64,000 nucleotides of DNA from contig DATGEO010000080.1 of NCBI GenBank assembly GCA_035310015.1, forward strand, positions 1 through 64,000, read 5' to 3'. The number at the start of each line of letters is the position of its first letter. The first letter of the stretch is position 1. Source of the DNA: DATGEO01 sp035310015. Lineage in GTDB: Bacteria; Chloroflexota; Dormibacteria; Dormibacterales; Dormibacteraceae. Below, one piece after another: positions 31,166 through 41,700 of the stretch. Position numbers and translations under genes: made by a program. The notes beneath the pieces were generated by a model. It was not told the DNA's origin and did not search any database. It saw nothing but the letters and a program-made list of their open reading frames with translations.

Positions 31166-31869
31166 GCAGCACCCCAGACGTCGCGCACACGATTCCAGAT
31201 CTCGTCCGCCCACGCGGCGTACTGGAGGTCGCCCGGATGCAGGTCGTCGGCCGAGACCCAGTCGAACGTTCCAAGACCGCGCCGGCTCACGTCTGTGATG
31301 TCGATCCACGTGAAGCCATGCGCGGCGGCTCGCTCTCGCGCGGTCGCGTTGAACGTTTCAGTGAGCGCGTGGATGCGTGCGGGGTCGTCGTAGTCGCGAG
31401 CCGCCGGCACGACCGACCAGTCGGGGATGGAGACGGCGATGACGCTGCCCGGCGGCAGATCGAGGGTGGCGATCGCGTCGTAGATCCGGTTCAGCGATTC
31501 GCGATACGCATCGGGCGACCGGCCGCGCACCAGGTCGTTCACGCCGATGAGGATCGAGACGAGGTCGGGCTCGAGCTCCTTGATGAAGCCGACCTCCCTG
31601 GCGAGCACGTCGATGGTCGTGAAGCCGTTGACCGCGGGATTCATTAGGCGCACGGTCCTTCCCGTCGCGGCCTCGACCTTGGCCGCGAGCAGCGATGGAA
31701 AGTTTCGCGACTCGTGTGACGCGCCGGTGCCTATGGTGTACGAGTCGCCCAGCGCCAGATACGTGATCGGCCTATCGATTGAGATCTGCGAGTGAGCTCC
31801 AGACTTCGATCTTGGTGCGGACGCGGCGGATGACCTCGTCGGTGAAGTCGGTCGTCGACGCGTGTCCAC
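31162..31869 (-). CDS. SGNH/GDSL-type hydrolase
   Basis: The 235-residue frame carries block I ALGDSYTIGTGA with the catalytic Ser, block III IGVNDLVRG with the Asn, and block V DDLHPG with the Asp-His pair. This fits a small esterase or lipase. No usual start codon exists after the frame's ATG at 31869 and before the GDSY block, so the start implies a 98-bp overlap with the upstream dehydrogenase gene on the same strand. A non-standard start near 31800 is the alternative. No signal peptide is visible in the extension, so it may be cytosolic. Confidence 0.85.
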   Translation of the reverse strand: MDTRRRPTSPTRSSAASAPRSKSGAHSQISIDRPITYLALGDSYTIGTGASHESRNFPSLLAAKVEAATGRTVRLMNPAVNGFTTIDVLAREVGFIKELEPDLVSILIGVNDLVRGRSPDAYRESLNRIYDAIATLDLPPGSVIAVSIPDWSVVPAARDYDDPARIHALTETFNATARERAAAHGFTWIDITDVSRRGLGTFDWVSADDLHPGDLQYAAWADEIWNRVRDVWGAA

Positions 31870-32884
31870 CGAGGTCGGCGGTGCGGATGCCGTCGGAAAC
31901 CGCCTCGAGCGCCGACTCGTAGATCACACGCGACGCGACACGCGCCTTGTCGTCCTTCATGTAGCCGAGCAGTGAGGCGATGGCGAGGATCATGGCCATG
32001 GGGTTCGCGACGTTCTTGCCCTGCAGCGATGGGGCGGTGCCGTGCGGCGCCTCTGTCATCGCGACCGACACGGTCCCATCCTCGTTGAACGCGAGCAGCG
32101 TGGACTCGGCGCCGGCGATGGTGCCGAACATCTGCATCACCAGGTCGGAGAGCGTGTCGCCGTCGCGGTTGAGCGCGGGGATGACAAGCGGCTCGCCGGT
32201 GGTGGCGAGCAGCAGCGCGTAAGTCGCGTCGATCAGCTGCGGGTCGTAGCGCACGTCCTTATGGCGCTCGGCCGCGGCGTCGAGCTCCTCCTTGAACATT
32301 CCCTCGTACACCGGGCTCACGGTGAACTTCGGCCCGCCGAAGACTTTGGCGTCGAACCGCCGCGCGTGGCTGAAGGCGTACTCGGCCACGATGCGGCACG
32401 TCTGCCGGCTGATGCGCTCGGTGCGAAACGCCCACTCCTCGAGGCCGTGACCCTCGCGCCACTCCTTCGCGCCGTACGCGTCGTCGACCGCCATACGGAT
32501 GACGGAGATCGGCGCGTGCACGCCGGCCAGGGGCCGTACGCCGGGGATCCGCCGGCCCGTGCGCACGATGACGCGCCCGTCGATCTGCTTGCGGAGAACG
32601 GCGTTGGGGCTGCCCACGTCACCGGCGCCTTCGGGCGTGATCGTCGCGGCCTTGATGCCGAACCCGGCTTCGCGCAGCGCGGCCGCGGCCTCGTGCACGA
32701 CCTCGTTGCGGGTGTCGCGGCGGTGGGCCAGCGACAGGTCGAAGTCGACGGCGGCGACCTCGAGGCCGATCACGTCCTTCTCCAGCAGGCGCCGGGCTTC
32801 GAGGAGCAGCTCCTCGCCCGTCTGGTCCCCGTGGAGGACGACCACCGTGTCGGTCACGGAGTGATCATATGTAGCCCGAGACAC
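31772..32884 (-). CDS. Isocitrate/isopropylmalate-family dehydrogenase
   Basis: The product has 370 residues from GTG 32884, or 361 from GTG 32857, which lies nearer the conserved VVVLHGDQTGEELL strand. The family's substrate and metal motifs are present (RTERISRQTCRIVAEYAF, LNRDGDTLSDL, and EAPHGTAPSLQGKNVANPMA). These oxidise and decarboxylate isocitrate, isopropylmalate or homologues with NAD(P). The subtype cannot be fixed by eye; no leuCD or other leucine genes are nearby, which favours isocitrate-like use. It is divergent from rpmG. Confidence 0.88.
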   Translation of the reverse strand: MSRATYDHSVTDTVVVLHGDQTGEELLLEARRLLEKDVIGLEVAAVDFDLSLAHRRDTRNEVVHEAAAALREAGFGIKAATITPEGAGDVGSPNAVLRKQIDGRVIVRTGRRIPGVRPLAGVHAPISVIRMAVDDAYGAKEWREGHGLEEWAFRTERISRQTCRIVAEYAFSHARRFDAKVFGGPKFTVSPVYEGMFKEELDAAAERHKDVRYDPQLIDATYALLLATTGEPLVIPALNRDGDTLSDLVMQMFGTIAGAESTLLAFNEDGTVSVAMTEAPHGTAPSLQGKNVANPMAMILAIASLLGYMKDDKARVASRVIYESALEAVSDGIRTADLGGHASTTDFTDEVIRRVRTKIEVWSSLADLNR

Positions 32885-33054
32885 CGGCTCAGGGCTGGAT
32901 GCAGCCTCCCGCGAGCCGGGCCAGCGGCCACGGCTCCGCCGCCGGGGCGCTCGGAGCGCCGGGGGGCGCGGCGACGGCCGGCGGGACGGCGAGGGAGATC
33001 CTGGAGACGGGCCTATTCTGAAGCCGGTCCGGATCCTCTGCTACTATTGACAAG

Positions 33055-33077
33055 GCCTAGGAAACCTAGGCTTTTTT
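33055..33077 (+). terminator. Intrinsic-terminator-like hairpin in the rpmG leader
   Basis: GCCTAGG (33055-33061), loop AAA, CCTAGGC (33065-33071), then six T (33072-33077). It is the only hairpin plus T-tract seen in the window. It lies 26 bp before the rpmG ATG and downstream of the divergent promoter region, so it may be an attenuator or 5' stabiliser for the rpmG-secE-nusG-rplK-rplA operon rather than the end of a gene. Confidence 0.7.
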
Positions 33078-33102
33078 CTTTCCCCCAGCCAAAGAGTCAA
33101 GC

Positions 33103-33252
33103 ATGGAAGACATCATCACCCTCGCCTGCGGCGTCTGCAAAAGGCGCAACTACACCACCTTGAAGAACAAGAAGAACGATCCCGACCGGATCGAGCTCAG
33201 CAAGTACTGCAGGTGGTGCCACAAGCACACCCCTCATCGGGAGACGAAGTAA
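33103..33252 (+). CDS. rpmG: 50S ribosomal protein bL33
   Basis: The 49-residue product is bL33 of the zinc-binding type. [11 protein letters not shown] supplies the first CxxC and YCRWCHKH the second, with [15 protein letters not shown] between, as in the family. ATG 33103 is set by homology. It is first in rpmG-secE-nusG-rplK-rplA; secE begins 6 bp after its TAA. Confidence 0.95.
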   Translation: MEDIITLACGVCKRRNYTTLKNKKNDPDRIELSKYCRWCHKHTPHRETK

Positions 33253-33258
33253 CAACAC

Positions 33259-33486
33259 ATGGCCGTAACCGCAAAGAACCGCGCTGATGCCACACCCGAG
33301 TTCAGCCCTGTCCGCTTCCTCCGCGAGGTCATCGACGAGCTGCGCAAGGTCGTCTGGCCGACGTGGGGCGAGCTGTATCGCTACACCCTCGTGGTCATCG
33401 TGACCGTCGCTATCCTCGGCGGCTTCATCGGAGGCGTCGACTACGGACTGTCGGAGATCCTCCGGCGCTACCTGTACCCGCACTGA
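33259..33486 (+). CDS. secE: Preprotein translocase subunit SecE
   Basis: The 75-residue single-span SecE has an amphipathic helix FLREVIDELRKVVWPTWGEL (the conserved KVVWPT core) and one transmembrane helix (TLVVIVTVAILGGFIGGVDY). It clamps SecY in the Sec translocon, the likely export route of the giant protein encoded downstream. The stop overlaps the nusG ATG by one base (TGATG). Confidence 0.95.
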   Translation: MAVTAKNRADATPEFSPVRFLREVIDELRKVVWPTWGELYRYTLVVIVTVAILGGFIGGVDYGLSEILRRYLYPH

Positions 33487-34049
33487 TGGCAGTCGAGAAG
33501 AGCGCCGAGCGCGGTCCCGAGGCCGAGGCCCAGTGGTACGTGGTCCACGCGTACTCGGGGCATGAGGAGAAGGTCAAGAAGAACCTCGAGAAGAGGATCG
33601 AGTCCATGGACATGCAGGACAAGATCCTGCAGGTGCTCGTCCCGATGGAGGACGAGATCGAGATCAAGGACGGCAAGCGCCGCCACGTCCAGAAGCGGAT
33701 CTTTCCCGGCTACATCCTCGTCCGCATGGTGATGTCGAACGAGTCGTGGTTCGTGGTCCGCAACACGCCGGGCGTGACGAGCTTCGTCGGCTCGGCCAAC
33801 AGCCCTGTGCCGCTGCAGGAGAAAGAGGTCCGCGCGATCCAGAAGCAGATGAAGCAGGAGGCGCCGAAGATTCGCGTCGAGTTCGCGGTCGGCGAATCCG
33901 TGCGCGTCGTCGACGGGCCGTTCACCGACTTCCACGGCAAGGTCGACGAGATCAACCCGGAGAAGGGCAAGCTGAAGGTGCTGGTCAACATGTTCGGCCG
34001 CGAGACGCCGGTCGAGCTGGACCTGCTCCAGGTCGAGAAGGTGCACTAG
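33486..34049 (+). CDS. nusG: Transcription termination/antitermination factor NusG
   Basis: The 187-residue product starts at ATG 33486. The NGN domain is at about 17-120 (QWYVVHAYSGHEEKVKKNLE, RIFPGYILVRM, RNTPGVTSFVGS) and the KOW domain at about 135-185 (VGESVRVVDGPFTDFHGKV). NusG binds RNA polymerase and couples it to Rho or ribosomes. It lies between secE and rplK as in nearly all bacteria. Confidence 0.97.
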   Translation: MAVEKSAERGPEAEAQWYVVHAYSGHEEKVKKNLEKRIESMDMQDKILQVLVPMEDEIEIKDGKRRHVQKRIFPGYILVRMVMSNESWFVVRNTPGVTSFVGSANSPVPLQEKEVRAIQKQMKQEAPKIRVEFAVGESVRVVDGPFTDFHGKVDEINPEKGKLKVLVNMFGRETPVELDLLQVEKVH

Positions 34050-34052
34050 GCA

Positions 34053-34484
34053 ATGGGCAAGAAGAAAGTTCGCGCCATCCTCAAGCTCGAGCTGCAGGCG
34101 GGCCGCGCCACGCCGGCGCCGCCGGTCGGCACCGCGCTCGGCCCGCACGGCATCAACATCATGGAGTTCACCAAGGCCTACAACGAGCGCACGCAGGCGC
34201 AGGCCGGTGACGTGGTCCCCGCGGAGATCACGATCTTCGAGGACCGGACGTTCACCTTCATCCTCAAGACACCGCCGACCGTCAACCTGCTGAAGAAGGC
34301 CGCGGGCATCGACAAGGGATCGGCCAAGCCGAACCGCGAGAAGGTCGGGCGCGTCACCCGGCAGCAGCTGCGCTCGATCGTGGAGACGAAGCAGAAGGAC
34401 CTCAACTCGTTCGAGTTCGACTCGGCGATGAAGATGATCGAGGGCACCGCCCGCTCGATGGGACTGGAGGTGCTGGAATCATGA
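34053..34484 (+). CDS. rplK: 50S ribosomal protein uL11
   Basis: The 143-residue product has the uL11 hallmarks [55 protein letters not shown] and a C-terminal RNA-binding domain ending SMGLEVLES. It forms the GTPase-associated centre with 23S rRNA. It starts at ATG 34053, 3 bp after nusG. Its stop codon lies inside the first hairpin of the rplK-rplA intercistronic element. Confidence 0.97.
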   Translation: MGKKKVRAILKLELQAGRATPAPPVGTALGPHGINIMEFTKAYNERTQAQAGDVVPAEITIFEDRTFTFILKTPPTVNLLKKAAGIDKGSAKPNREKVGRVTRQQLRSIVETKQKDLNSFEFDSAMKMIEGTARSMGLEVLES

Positions 34485-34557
34485 GAGGAAACCTGCCGGT
34501 TTCCTCTCATCGCGGCGTCGGCATAGCCGACCCGGCCTTCGGCCGGGCAAGCGCCGC
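34481..34557 (+). promoter_or_regulatory. Multi-hairpin RNA element between rplK and rplA
   Basis: Hairpin 1 is ATGAGAGGAAACC (34481-34493) paired perfectly over 13 bp with 34498-34510 across a TGCC loop. A three-way-junction-like unit follows. Outer stem GCGGC/GCCGC (34512-34516/34553-34557) encloses GTCGGC-ATA-GCCGAC (34517-34531) and CCGGCC-TTC-GGCCGG (34532-34546). The rplA ribosome-binding site follows 24 nt later. Position suggests uL1 autoregulation, attenuation or mRNA processing. Confidence 0.7.
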
Positions 34558-34593
34558 TGCTCTCTTTCCCGCCGTTGGGACAGGAGGATATTG

Positions 34594-35325
34594 ATGCCGA
34601 AGAAGAGGGGCAAGAAGTACGAAGAGGCGGCGAAGAAGGTCGAGGCCGCGATCGCGTCGAACGGCAACGGAGGGCTCACCCCCGAAGACGCCTGCAAGAT
34701 CGTCAAGGAGTCGTCGACCTCGAAGTTCGACGCGACGGTCGAGGCGCACGTCCGGCTCGGCGTCGACCCGCGCCACGCCGAGCAGATGGTGCGCGGCTCG
34801 GTGGTGCTGCCCAACGGCACCGGCAAGAAGGTGCGAGTGGCCGTCTTCGGAACGGGTGACAAGGTCCGCGAGGCGCAGGAGGCCGGAGCCGACTACGCCG
34901 GCGGCGAGGAGCTCGTGAAGAAGGTCGCGGAGGGCTGGACCGATTTCGACGCCGCGATCGCGACGCCGGACATCATGTCCAAGGTCGGGCCGCTCGGCAA
35001 GATCCTGGGGCCTCGCGGCCTGATGCCGAACCCGAAGTCAGGCACCGTCACGTTCGACGTCGCGCGCGCGGTGCGAGAGGTGAAGGGCGGCAAGGTCGAG
35101 TTCCGCACCGACAAGGCGGGCATCGTGCACGCGCCCATCGGCAAGGTGTCGTTCGAGGACCGTCAGCTGCACCAGAACCTCACGGCGCTGGTCGACGCGT
35201 TGATCCGCAACAAGCCGTCCGCGTCGAAGGGCCAGTACCTGCGCACGATCTTTCTGTCCGCGACCCAGGGGCCGTCGGTCCCGATCGACGTCAAGGAAGC
35301 AGCCAAGCTCCAGGTCGCGTCCTAG
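34594..35325 (+). CDS. rplA: 50S ribosomal protein uL1
   Basis: The 243-residue product starts at ATG 34594, 6 bp after AGGAGG (34582-34587); the upstream in-frame TTG 34591 is too close to that site. Motifs include [35 protein letters not shown] and [17 protein letters not shown]. uL1 forms the mobile L1 stalk and represses its own operon in many bacteria. rplJ and rplL, usual next genes, are absent; the giant gene follows after 379 bp. Confidence 0.97.
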   Translation: MPKKRGKKYEEAAKKVEAAIASNGNGGLTPEDACKIVKESSTSKFDATVEAHVRLGVDPRHAEQMVRGSVVLPNGTGKKVRVAVFGTGDKVREAQEAGADYAGGEELVKKVAEGWTDFDAAIATPDIMSKVGPLGKILGPRGLMPNPKSGTVTFDVARAVREVKGGKVEFRTDKAGIVHAPIGKVSFEDRQLHQNLTALVDALIRNKPSASKGQYLRTIFLSATQGPSVPIDVKEAAKLQVAS

Positions 35326-35509
35326 CTCCCTCGCCGCGGCGGGTCCCCGACCTCCGACACATCCGGCACATATGTAATAGACGCGCGCGTGGGGCGCGCG
35401 AGGCCCTCCTCGAGCGCTCTTTTATCCCGCCCATGACCCAGCGATAAGCCGCGTTTCGCGTCGCTCGCTCCGTAATTTGCTATGTGACGCGCCGCGCAAA
35501 AGATTTTTG

Positions 35510-35539
35510 TTGACGCCGGATCTCGCAGGCCCTTAGCAT
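35510..35539 (+). promoter_or_regulatory. Probable promoter of the giant gene
   Basis: TTGACG (35510-35515), an 18-nt spacer and TAGCAT (35534-35539) fit a sigma-70-type promoter. The preceding 35,326-35,509 is AT-richer than its surroundings, holds T-runs and contains no ORF or terminator I can support. Transcription would start near 35,546. Confidence 0.55.
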
Positions 35540-35545
35540 TGCCCA

Positions 35546-35704
35546 TCACACGCGGGGGCTGAGTTTTAGTCGGTCGGTCGTCGTCGTCGTTGGAGAGGGA
35601 GTTTTTCGAGGAGGGGCCCGCGTGGTACTAGTGGCTGACTGTAGACGCCTGCGCGCCTGCACTGTCTGCCCGCCCGCAGCCGATCGCTGCTGGGGAGCCG
35701 CAGC
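35546..35704 (+). promoter_or_regulatory. Structured 5' leader of the giant gene
   Basis: The predicted transcript begins with CACGCGGG (35549-35556), which pairs perfectly with CCCGCGTG (35617-35624), closing a 60-nt loop that holds a TCGG/TCG repeat (35570-35590) and the ribosome-binding site GAGGAGGGG. The GTG of the leader ORF sits in the closing arm, so folding could control access. I matched no known riboswitch class. Confidence 0.4.
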
Positions 35705-35708
35705 CTGA
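35622..35708 (+). CDS. Candidate 28-residue leader peptide
   Basis: GTG 35622 lies about 6 bp after GAGGAGGGG (35608-35616) and is followed by 28 codons ending TGA 35706-35708. The peptide carries four Cys (DCRRLRACTVCPP and DRCW) and several Arg. Its TGA overlaps the proposed CTG start of the giant gene (CTGA), the same geometry as the ATGA/GTGA/TTGA pairs elsewhere in the window. This suggests translational coupling. It is too short for homology, so it remains a candidate. Confidence 0.4.
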   Translation: MVLVADCRRLRACTVCPPAADRCWGAAA

Positions 35709-38700
35709 AAGCGCTACTCAAGCTGCTCGTCGGGCCGGGGGCTCTTGCGGCCGTCACCGGTGCGGTCCTGCTCGTGCAGAACTTCACGACGTACACCGCG
35801 CTGGTCCCTTCCGCTACGAGCACGGCGCCCCATGCGGTATACACGCCGCGGTCGGTGATCTACGGCATCGGGATCGACCGCACCAACAACGTGGCGGTCA
35901 TCAACATGACCCCCTTCACGTCACAGGGCCTCGCGTCCGCGTTCGGCGCCCAGTACGGGATGCAGCTGATCACCTTCAACCCGTCGTTCGGCCAGTACAT
36001 CTTCACGCTGCCGCAGATCCGGCTCGGTCCCGGGCCGCAGGTCCACCAGGCGACGGTCTACTTCCCGCCCTATGCGTCCAACCAGGACATCAACGCCTTC
36101 CTCAGCGGCAACGGCCTGGTCGTCGTCGCGTGGATAACGACCGATGACAGCAAAGGCCGGGTCGCCGTGGTCGGACTGCCGCAGGTGAAGCCGGTGCTGG
36201 TGGACCCGGTGCACGGCATCTGGCGGGCGACGGTCACGCCGAACATCGATCCGGCGACCATCTCCAACTGGGCGAAGAACAGCGGCATCCAGCTCATCGG
36301 CTACAACCCGGCGACCGGGGTCATCCTCATCCAGGGACCGAAGCCACAGCCCATCTACACGCGAGTGGTCGTGCGCAAGCCGGTGACTGTCGTGAAGAAC
36401 ACGCAGCCGAAGACGGTGACCCTGTACATGACCTTCCGGCCGGGGACTACGTTCAGCAGCGCGCAGCAGGCGATCCAGCATGCGGGCGCGACGCTGGCCA
36501 CCTTCAACAGCACCACGGAGCAGGCTTCTGCGACCGTGCCGGCCAGCAAGCAGGGTCAGGCGACCTCCTCGCTCAACGGCTCCGGGATGATCACCTGCCT
36601 CAGCACCTCGCAGAGCGGGTGCCCCGGCGTCACCGGCGGCGCCACCGGGGCCACGACCTCGACGAGCACAACCGGCACGACGCCGCCGCCGGCGACCACC
36701 TCGACCGGAACCGGGTGGACGAGCACTGACGTCGCGCCGGCGCCGAGCACGTCGACCAACCTGCCGATGCAGCTGACCGCCACTCCCGCCGACGGGCACG
36801 TGACGGTGACATGGACCGCAGTCGCGAACGCGATCAAGTACCAGGTCTTCCGCACCACGGGGACCGATGCGCCGACGCTGCTCGGGACGACGACCGCGAC
36901 CAGCTACACGGACGTCGGCGGCACGGCGGGCACCGCGTACACCTACACCGTCGTGCCCGTGCTGGCGGCGGGACCTGACACGACGCAGAGCCAGCAGGCG
37001 AACGCGACGTGGGTGGCCACCACCTCGACCCCGGTCCTGCTCGCGGTCAACCCGCAGACCTCAACGCTCAGCGGATCGGTCGCGCTGAGCGTCGACGTTC
37101 GTACCGGTGACGGTGCCGGCGGCGCGACCTGGGCGATCACGTCGGCAGCGGGCACGACCACCCAGCTCGGGACCGCCAGCGCCACGGCCTCCACCGCCGA
37201 TCCGCTCACCTGGTCGGCGCGGCTCGTGTGGGACTCGAGGTCCGTGCCCGACGGCTCCTACTCGCTCGTGGTGACCGTGAACGACGGCGCCGGTCACACG
37301 TCGCAGGTCGCCCAGCCGGTGCGGGTGAACAACGCGCCGCCCGCGGCGCCGACTGCTTTGGGCGCGACCACGATCGGGACGACGGTCGTGCTGACGTGGC
37401 GCCAGCCGGCCGCCGCCAACGGCGCGGCGTACGTGATCGGAAAGGACAGCGACGTCGTCCCGGTCGCGACAGTCGCCACCGGCGTGCTGTCGTGGACCGA
37501 CACGAGCGTCAGCTCGGGCAACCACACGTACACCGTTTCGCTCGAAGACCAGTACGGGCACACGAGCGCTTCGACCACGGCGCATACGACGGTGGCCGGA
37601 ACCGGCTCGCCCACGCAGGCGCCGGTGCTCACGATCACGCTCCCCAACGGCGACGTCCTCGCGGCTGATGGCGCGGTCGACGACCGGCTGATCCTCGTCA
37701 CCAACATGCCGGCCGGCGCGGGCGTGACCTTCCAGTACGCGATCGACGGCGGTGCCTGGACGTCGGTGCTGGGCGCGACCTCCTGCTCGCCCACGTGCAG
37801 CATCGACTGGACCGTTTCGGCGCTGACCCACGGCCACTACTCGGTCCGCGCGATCACGTCGGCCGGAGCGAGCCTGGTGAAGGGATTCGTGCTGCGCGGC
37901 GACGGCGGACTACCGGCGCCGTCCGCGCCTTCAGCGCTGGTCACACCGTTCGGCGTGTCGCTGCACTGGACCGCCGGCTCGGCGATCGCGACGCGGTTCG
38001 CGGTCAGCCGGCTCGACGGCGGCTCATGGGTCGTCCTCGACCGGGTCGCGGGCAACTCCTACCTCGACCGCGGCGCGCTGCCCGGCACCAACGAGTACCG
38101 GGTGCAGGCTTACAACTCCGACGGCGCAGTCGGTCAACCCTCGGCGATCACGACCATCGTTCTGCCGACCGTCGCGCACCCCAGCGACCAGACCGCCGGT
38201 CCGGCCGCCCTCCAGGCTCCGGCCGGTTTGCGGGTGATGACCGGCGCCGGCTCGGTCACGCTGATGTGGAGTCCCGTGGCGCAGGCCACCGGCTACACGG
38301 TCGAGCGGGCCTGGCAGGTGAACGGGCCGTTCGTGGAGGTCGGGACGACGGGCGAGACGATCTTCCGCGACACCGCGCCGGTCGGCGCGGTCGCCTACTA
38401 CCGGGTGACCGCCTTTGGACCGGCCGGCAGCTCCGACCCCTCCACCGAGCTCTCGGCGACGCTTCTGCCTGCGGCCCAACCGGCGGGCTCGTCCTCGCCG
38501 TTCGTCCTTGGCACGGCCGCACCAGGCACGACGGCGACGGCGCCGGGGTCCGTGACCCTCGGTAACCAAGCCGGCACCGGCTCCGCGGGTAGGTCGCTGA
38601 ACGTCGCGGCCACCGGGCCGTCGACCGGCTTGGTGTCCGGCGTGCAGGTCCAGACCCTGGACCATGGGTCTTGGGTCGCCATCGGTGACCTGCCGGCGGT

Positions 38701-41700
38701 GGTGAACGGGCAGAGCTGGTCCGCGACCGGTACGGTCGTCACGAGCGGCCTCACCGAGGGCAGCCATCAGATCCGCGCCGTCGCGCTCTCGCCGGCGACG
38801 ACCGTGGCCGGCACCACCGCGACCTCGACGCTGAACGTCGTGCACACCGCGACCGTGGTAACCGGGGTCAAGGCGAGCGTTTCGGGCGGCAACGTCCTCG
38901 TGAACTGGAGCCCGACCGCCGGCAGCACGTACAACGTCTACCGCGCCACCTCGTCCGGCGGCGGCTTCGCGCTGGCGGCTACGGGCATCACCGGCACCTC
39001 GTTCACGGACTCGGCGCTCGCGGGAGCACAGGCGACGGGTTACGTGGTGACGCAGACGGACGTGTACGGCAACGAGAGCGCCGACAGCCAGGCCGTGTGG
39101 ATCACGACCCCGGTCGCGTGGAACGCGAACCCGCCGGACATCGCGATCCTCACGCCGCTGGCCGCGGAGCGGCCTGACCAGGCGATCGTCGACCTCGCGG
39201 CCGAGGTGAGCGCGCAGTCAGGGCTCGCCTCGCTGACCTTCTACTTCGCCCCCTATGGCGGCGGTTCGTGGACGACGATCCCGAACATCGTGCCGAGCGC
39301 CCCCGCGGCGCCCAGCAACCCGAACGCACCGGCGATGGCGCCTTCGAGCGCGCTCGTCTGGTCGACCTCACTGAACACAACGGGCATGGCCGCGGGGAAG
39401 TACGTCTTCCGCGTCGTGGCCACCGACACGATGGGCCGGACGGTCCAGCAGTTCGACTCCTTCGTGGTCGGCGTGGCCGGCGCGCGCGGTCCGCCAACGG
39501 CCGGCTTCAATCTCAATGCGACCCCGACCCCGACCGGTGTCAGCTTGAGCTGGTCAGGCATAACCGGAGACTTCTTCCAGGTTCGGCGTTCGGTTGACTC
39601 CAGCCTCACGTTCGAATCGCTCGGTACGACCACCGGCAGCCGGCTCTTCGACTCATCCGTGCTGCCAGGGCACACCTACCACTACCAGGTCGTGCGCCTC
39701 AGCCCGACGCCCGCATTCACCGCGATCGTCGCGGCGCTGGCCGCGTCGTCGGCGAGCTCCAACGGGAGGACCGCCTCCTCCGACGGAAAGCTGTCGGTCG
39801 GCCTGCAACCGGCGAGTGCCCAGCAGCTGGCGCTCGGAGTCACGACCGATGCGGCGCCGCCCGCGCTCGGTCCGGGCATGACCGCCGCAGGCAGCGTGTA
39901 CGACATCAACGCCACGAGCCTCGCCAGTGGCGCGGCCGTGCACCAGCTGGACCAGCCGGCGACGCTGACCTTCGCGGTCCCTGCCGGCATGACCGAGGTG
40001 CAGGCCCAGGCCCTGTCGGTCTTCCACTGGGACCCGACGACCGGGCTCTGGCTGAAGGAGCCGACCACTCTCGACTGGGCGCACCGGCAGCTGATCGCGA
40101 CGGTCACGCACTTCTCGATCTTCGTCGCCGGCGCCGCCGCCTACACGGTGACCGACGACCAGTCCGGGGCGACGATCAGCGTCTCGTCGGACGGGACGAA
40201 CGTCAACATCGCCGACGACAAGAGCAGCACTCCGGAGTCGGTCCTGATCTCCAGCATCACGTCCCTCGACCTCGAGATGACGGCGGGCAACCAGACCGTC
40301 AACCTCACCGGCGTCATCAACCTCGGCACCGCGAGCCTGACCATCAAGGTCACCGACGCCCAGACCGACAGCGGCACCCTGATGACCAACACCGGGCACG
40401 CCGCGGTGAACCTGAACAGCGCAACCCTTACCGCCGGAACGGTGGACATCGAGGCCACCGCTTCCAGCGCCGACACCCAGACCGGCGACCACTCCTTCGC
40501 GACCGCCGTGGTGGGGGCGCCGTCGCTGAGCGCGATCATCAACGGAACGTTCTTCCTGCCGCAGAACGCGACGGTCAATGTCAGCGGCTCCTCGATCACC
40601 AGCAGTGGTGACGTCACCCTCAAGGCGACGGACACGTCGACCGTGACCAACACCATCGCGCCGACCTCGGGGAGCGACAGCAGCAGCGACGCGGCGCTGG
40701 CGATCTCGGTGGTCGCCTCGAACACGACGGTAAACGTGTCCGGCAACAGCTCGATCAGCGCCTCCGGAGCACTGACGCTGGCCGCGTTCGACACGAACAC
40801 CGTGAAGACGACGGCCGACGCCGGCTCAGCGCCCAGCGGAGTCGGGATCGCGGTGGCGGTCGTGGTCACGAGCACCAAGGCCTACATCGACGCCTCGAGC
40901 GGCGGCGGCATCAGCGCCAAGACGGTCACCATCTCGGCCGACACCAGGAACGACGTCGAGACCAAGGCGGTGGCGAGCTCCAAGGGCGCGACCGGCAAGG
41001 CGGCGACCTTCGACCCCTCCACCGCCGTCAGCGGCAACACGATCACGCTGCCGACAGCTCTGACCCACGCCGACGGCTCCGCTCTCGCGACCGGCGACAA
41101 GGTGGTTTACAGCGCAGGCGGCGGGACGCCGATCGGCGGACTGACCGACGGCGCCTCGTACTACCTGATCCTCAACCCCGATTCGACGCACGTCGAGCTC
41201 GCGTCGTCCGCCGCCAACGCGCAGAGCAACACCCCGATCACCTTGAGCGGCGGCGCGACCGGCACCAGCCACAGCATCACGCTCGACGACGCCGACAAGA
41301 TGACCCAGACGCCGAACAACAAGGACGGGAACTCCAAGACCAGCTCGGGTTCGGTGGCCTTCGCGGGTGCGCTGGCCTTCCACTACATCGGCGACGACAC
41401 CGAGGCGTACATCAGCCCGTCCGGCGGCTCGCTCAGCGTGACGGCCACCGACAGCGGGGGGACCGGGGTCAAGGTCCACGCGGCGTCGGCGAACACGGCG
41501 CCCGTGACCGCCGACGGCAGCACGATCAAATCCAAGGACACGACCGACGGAGTCGCCATCGCGATCGGCGTCGACGTCGCCGACGAGACGACCCACGCCT
41601 ACCTCGGCGGCACGCTGACGTTGGGCGGACCCTCGGTCACCGTCGAGTCGCCGATGACGCTGACCGGCGACACCTCGGCCTCGAAGGACACCTGGACGAC

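Noticed and set aside
33047..33052. TTGACA as a -35 element for rpmG
   Set aside because: No acceptable -10 lies 16-18 bp downstream; that position is occupied by the hairpin and T-run.
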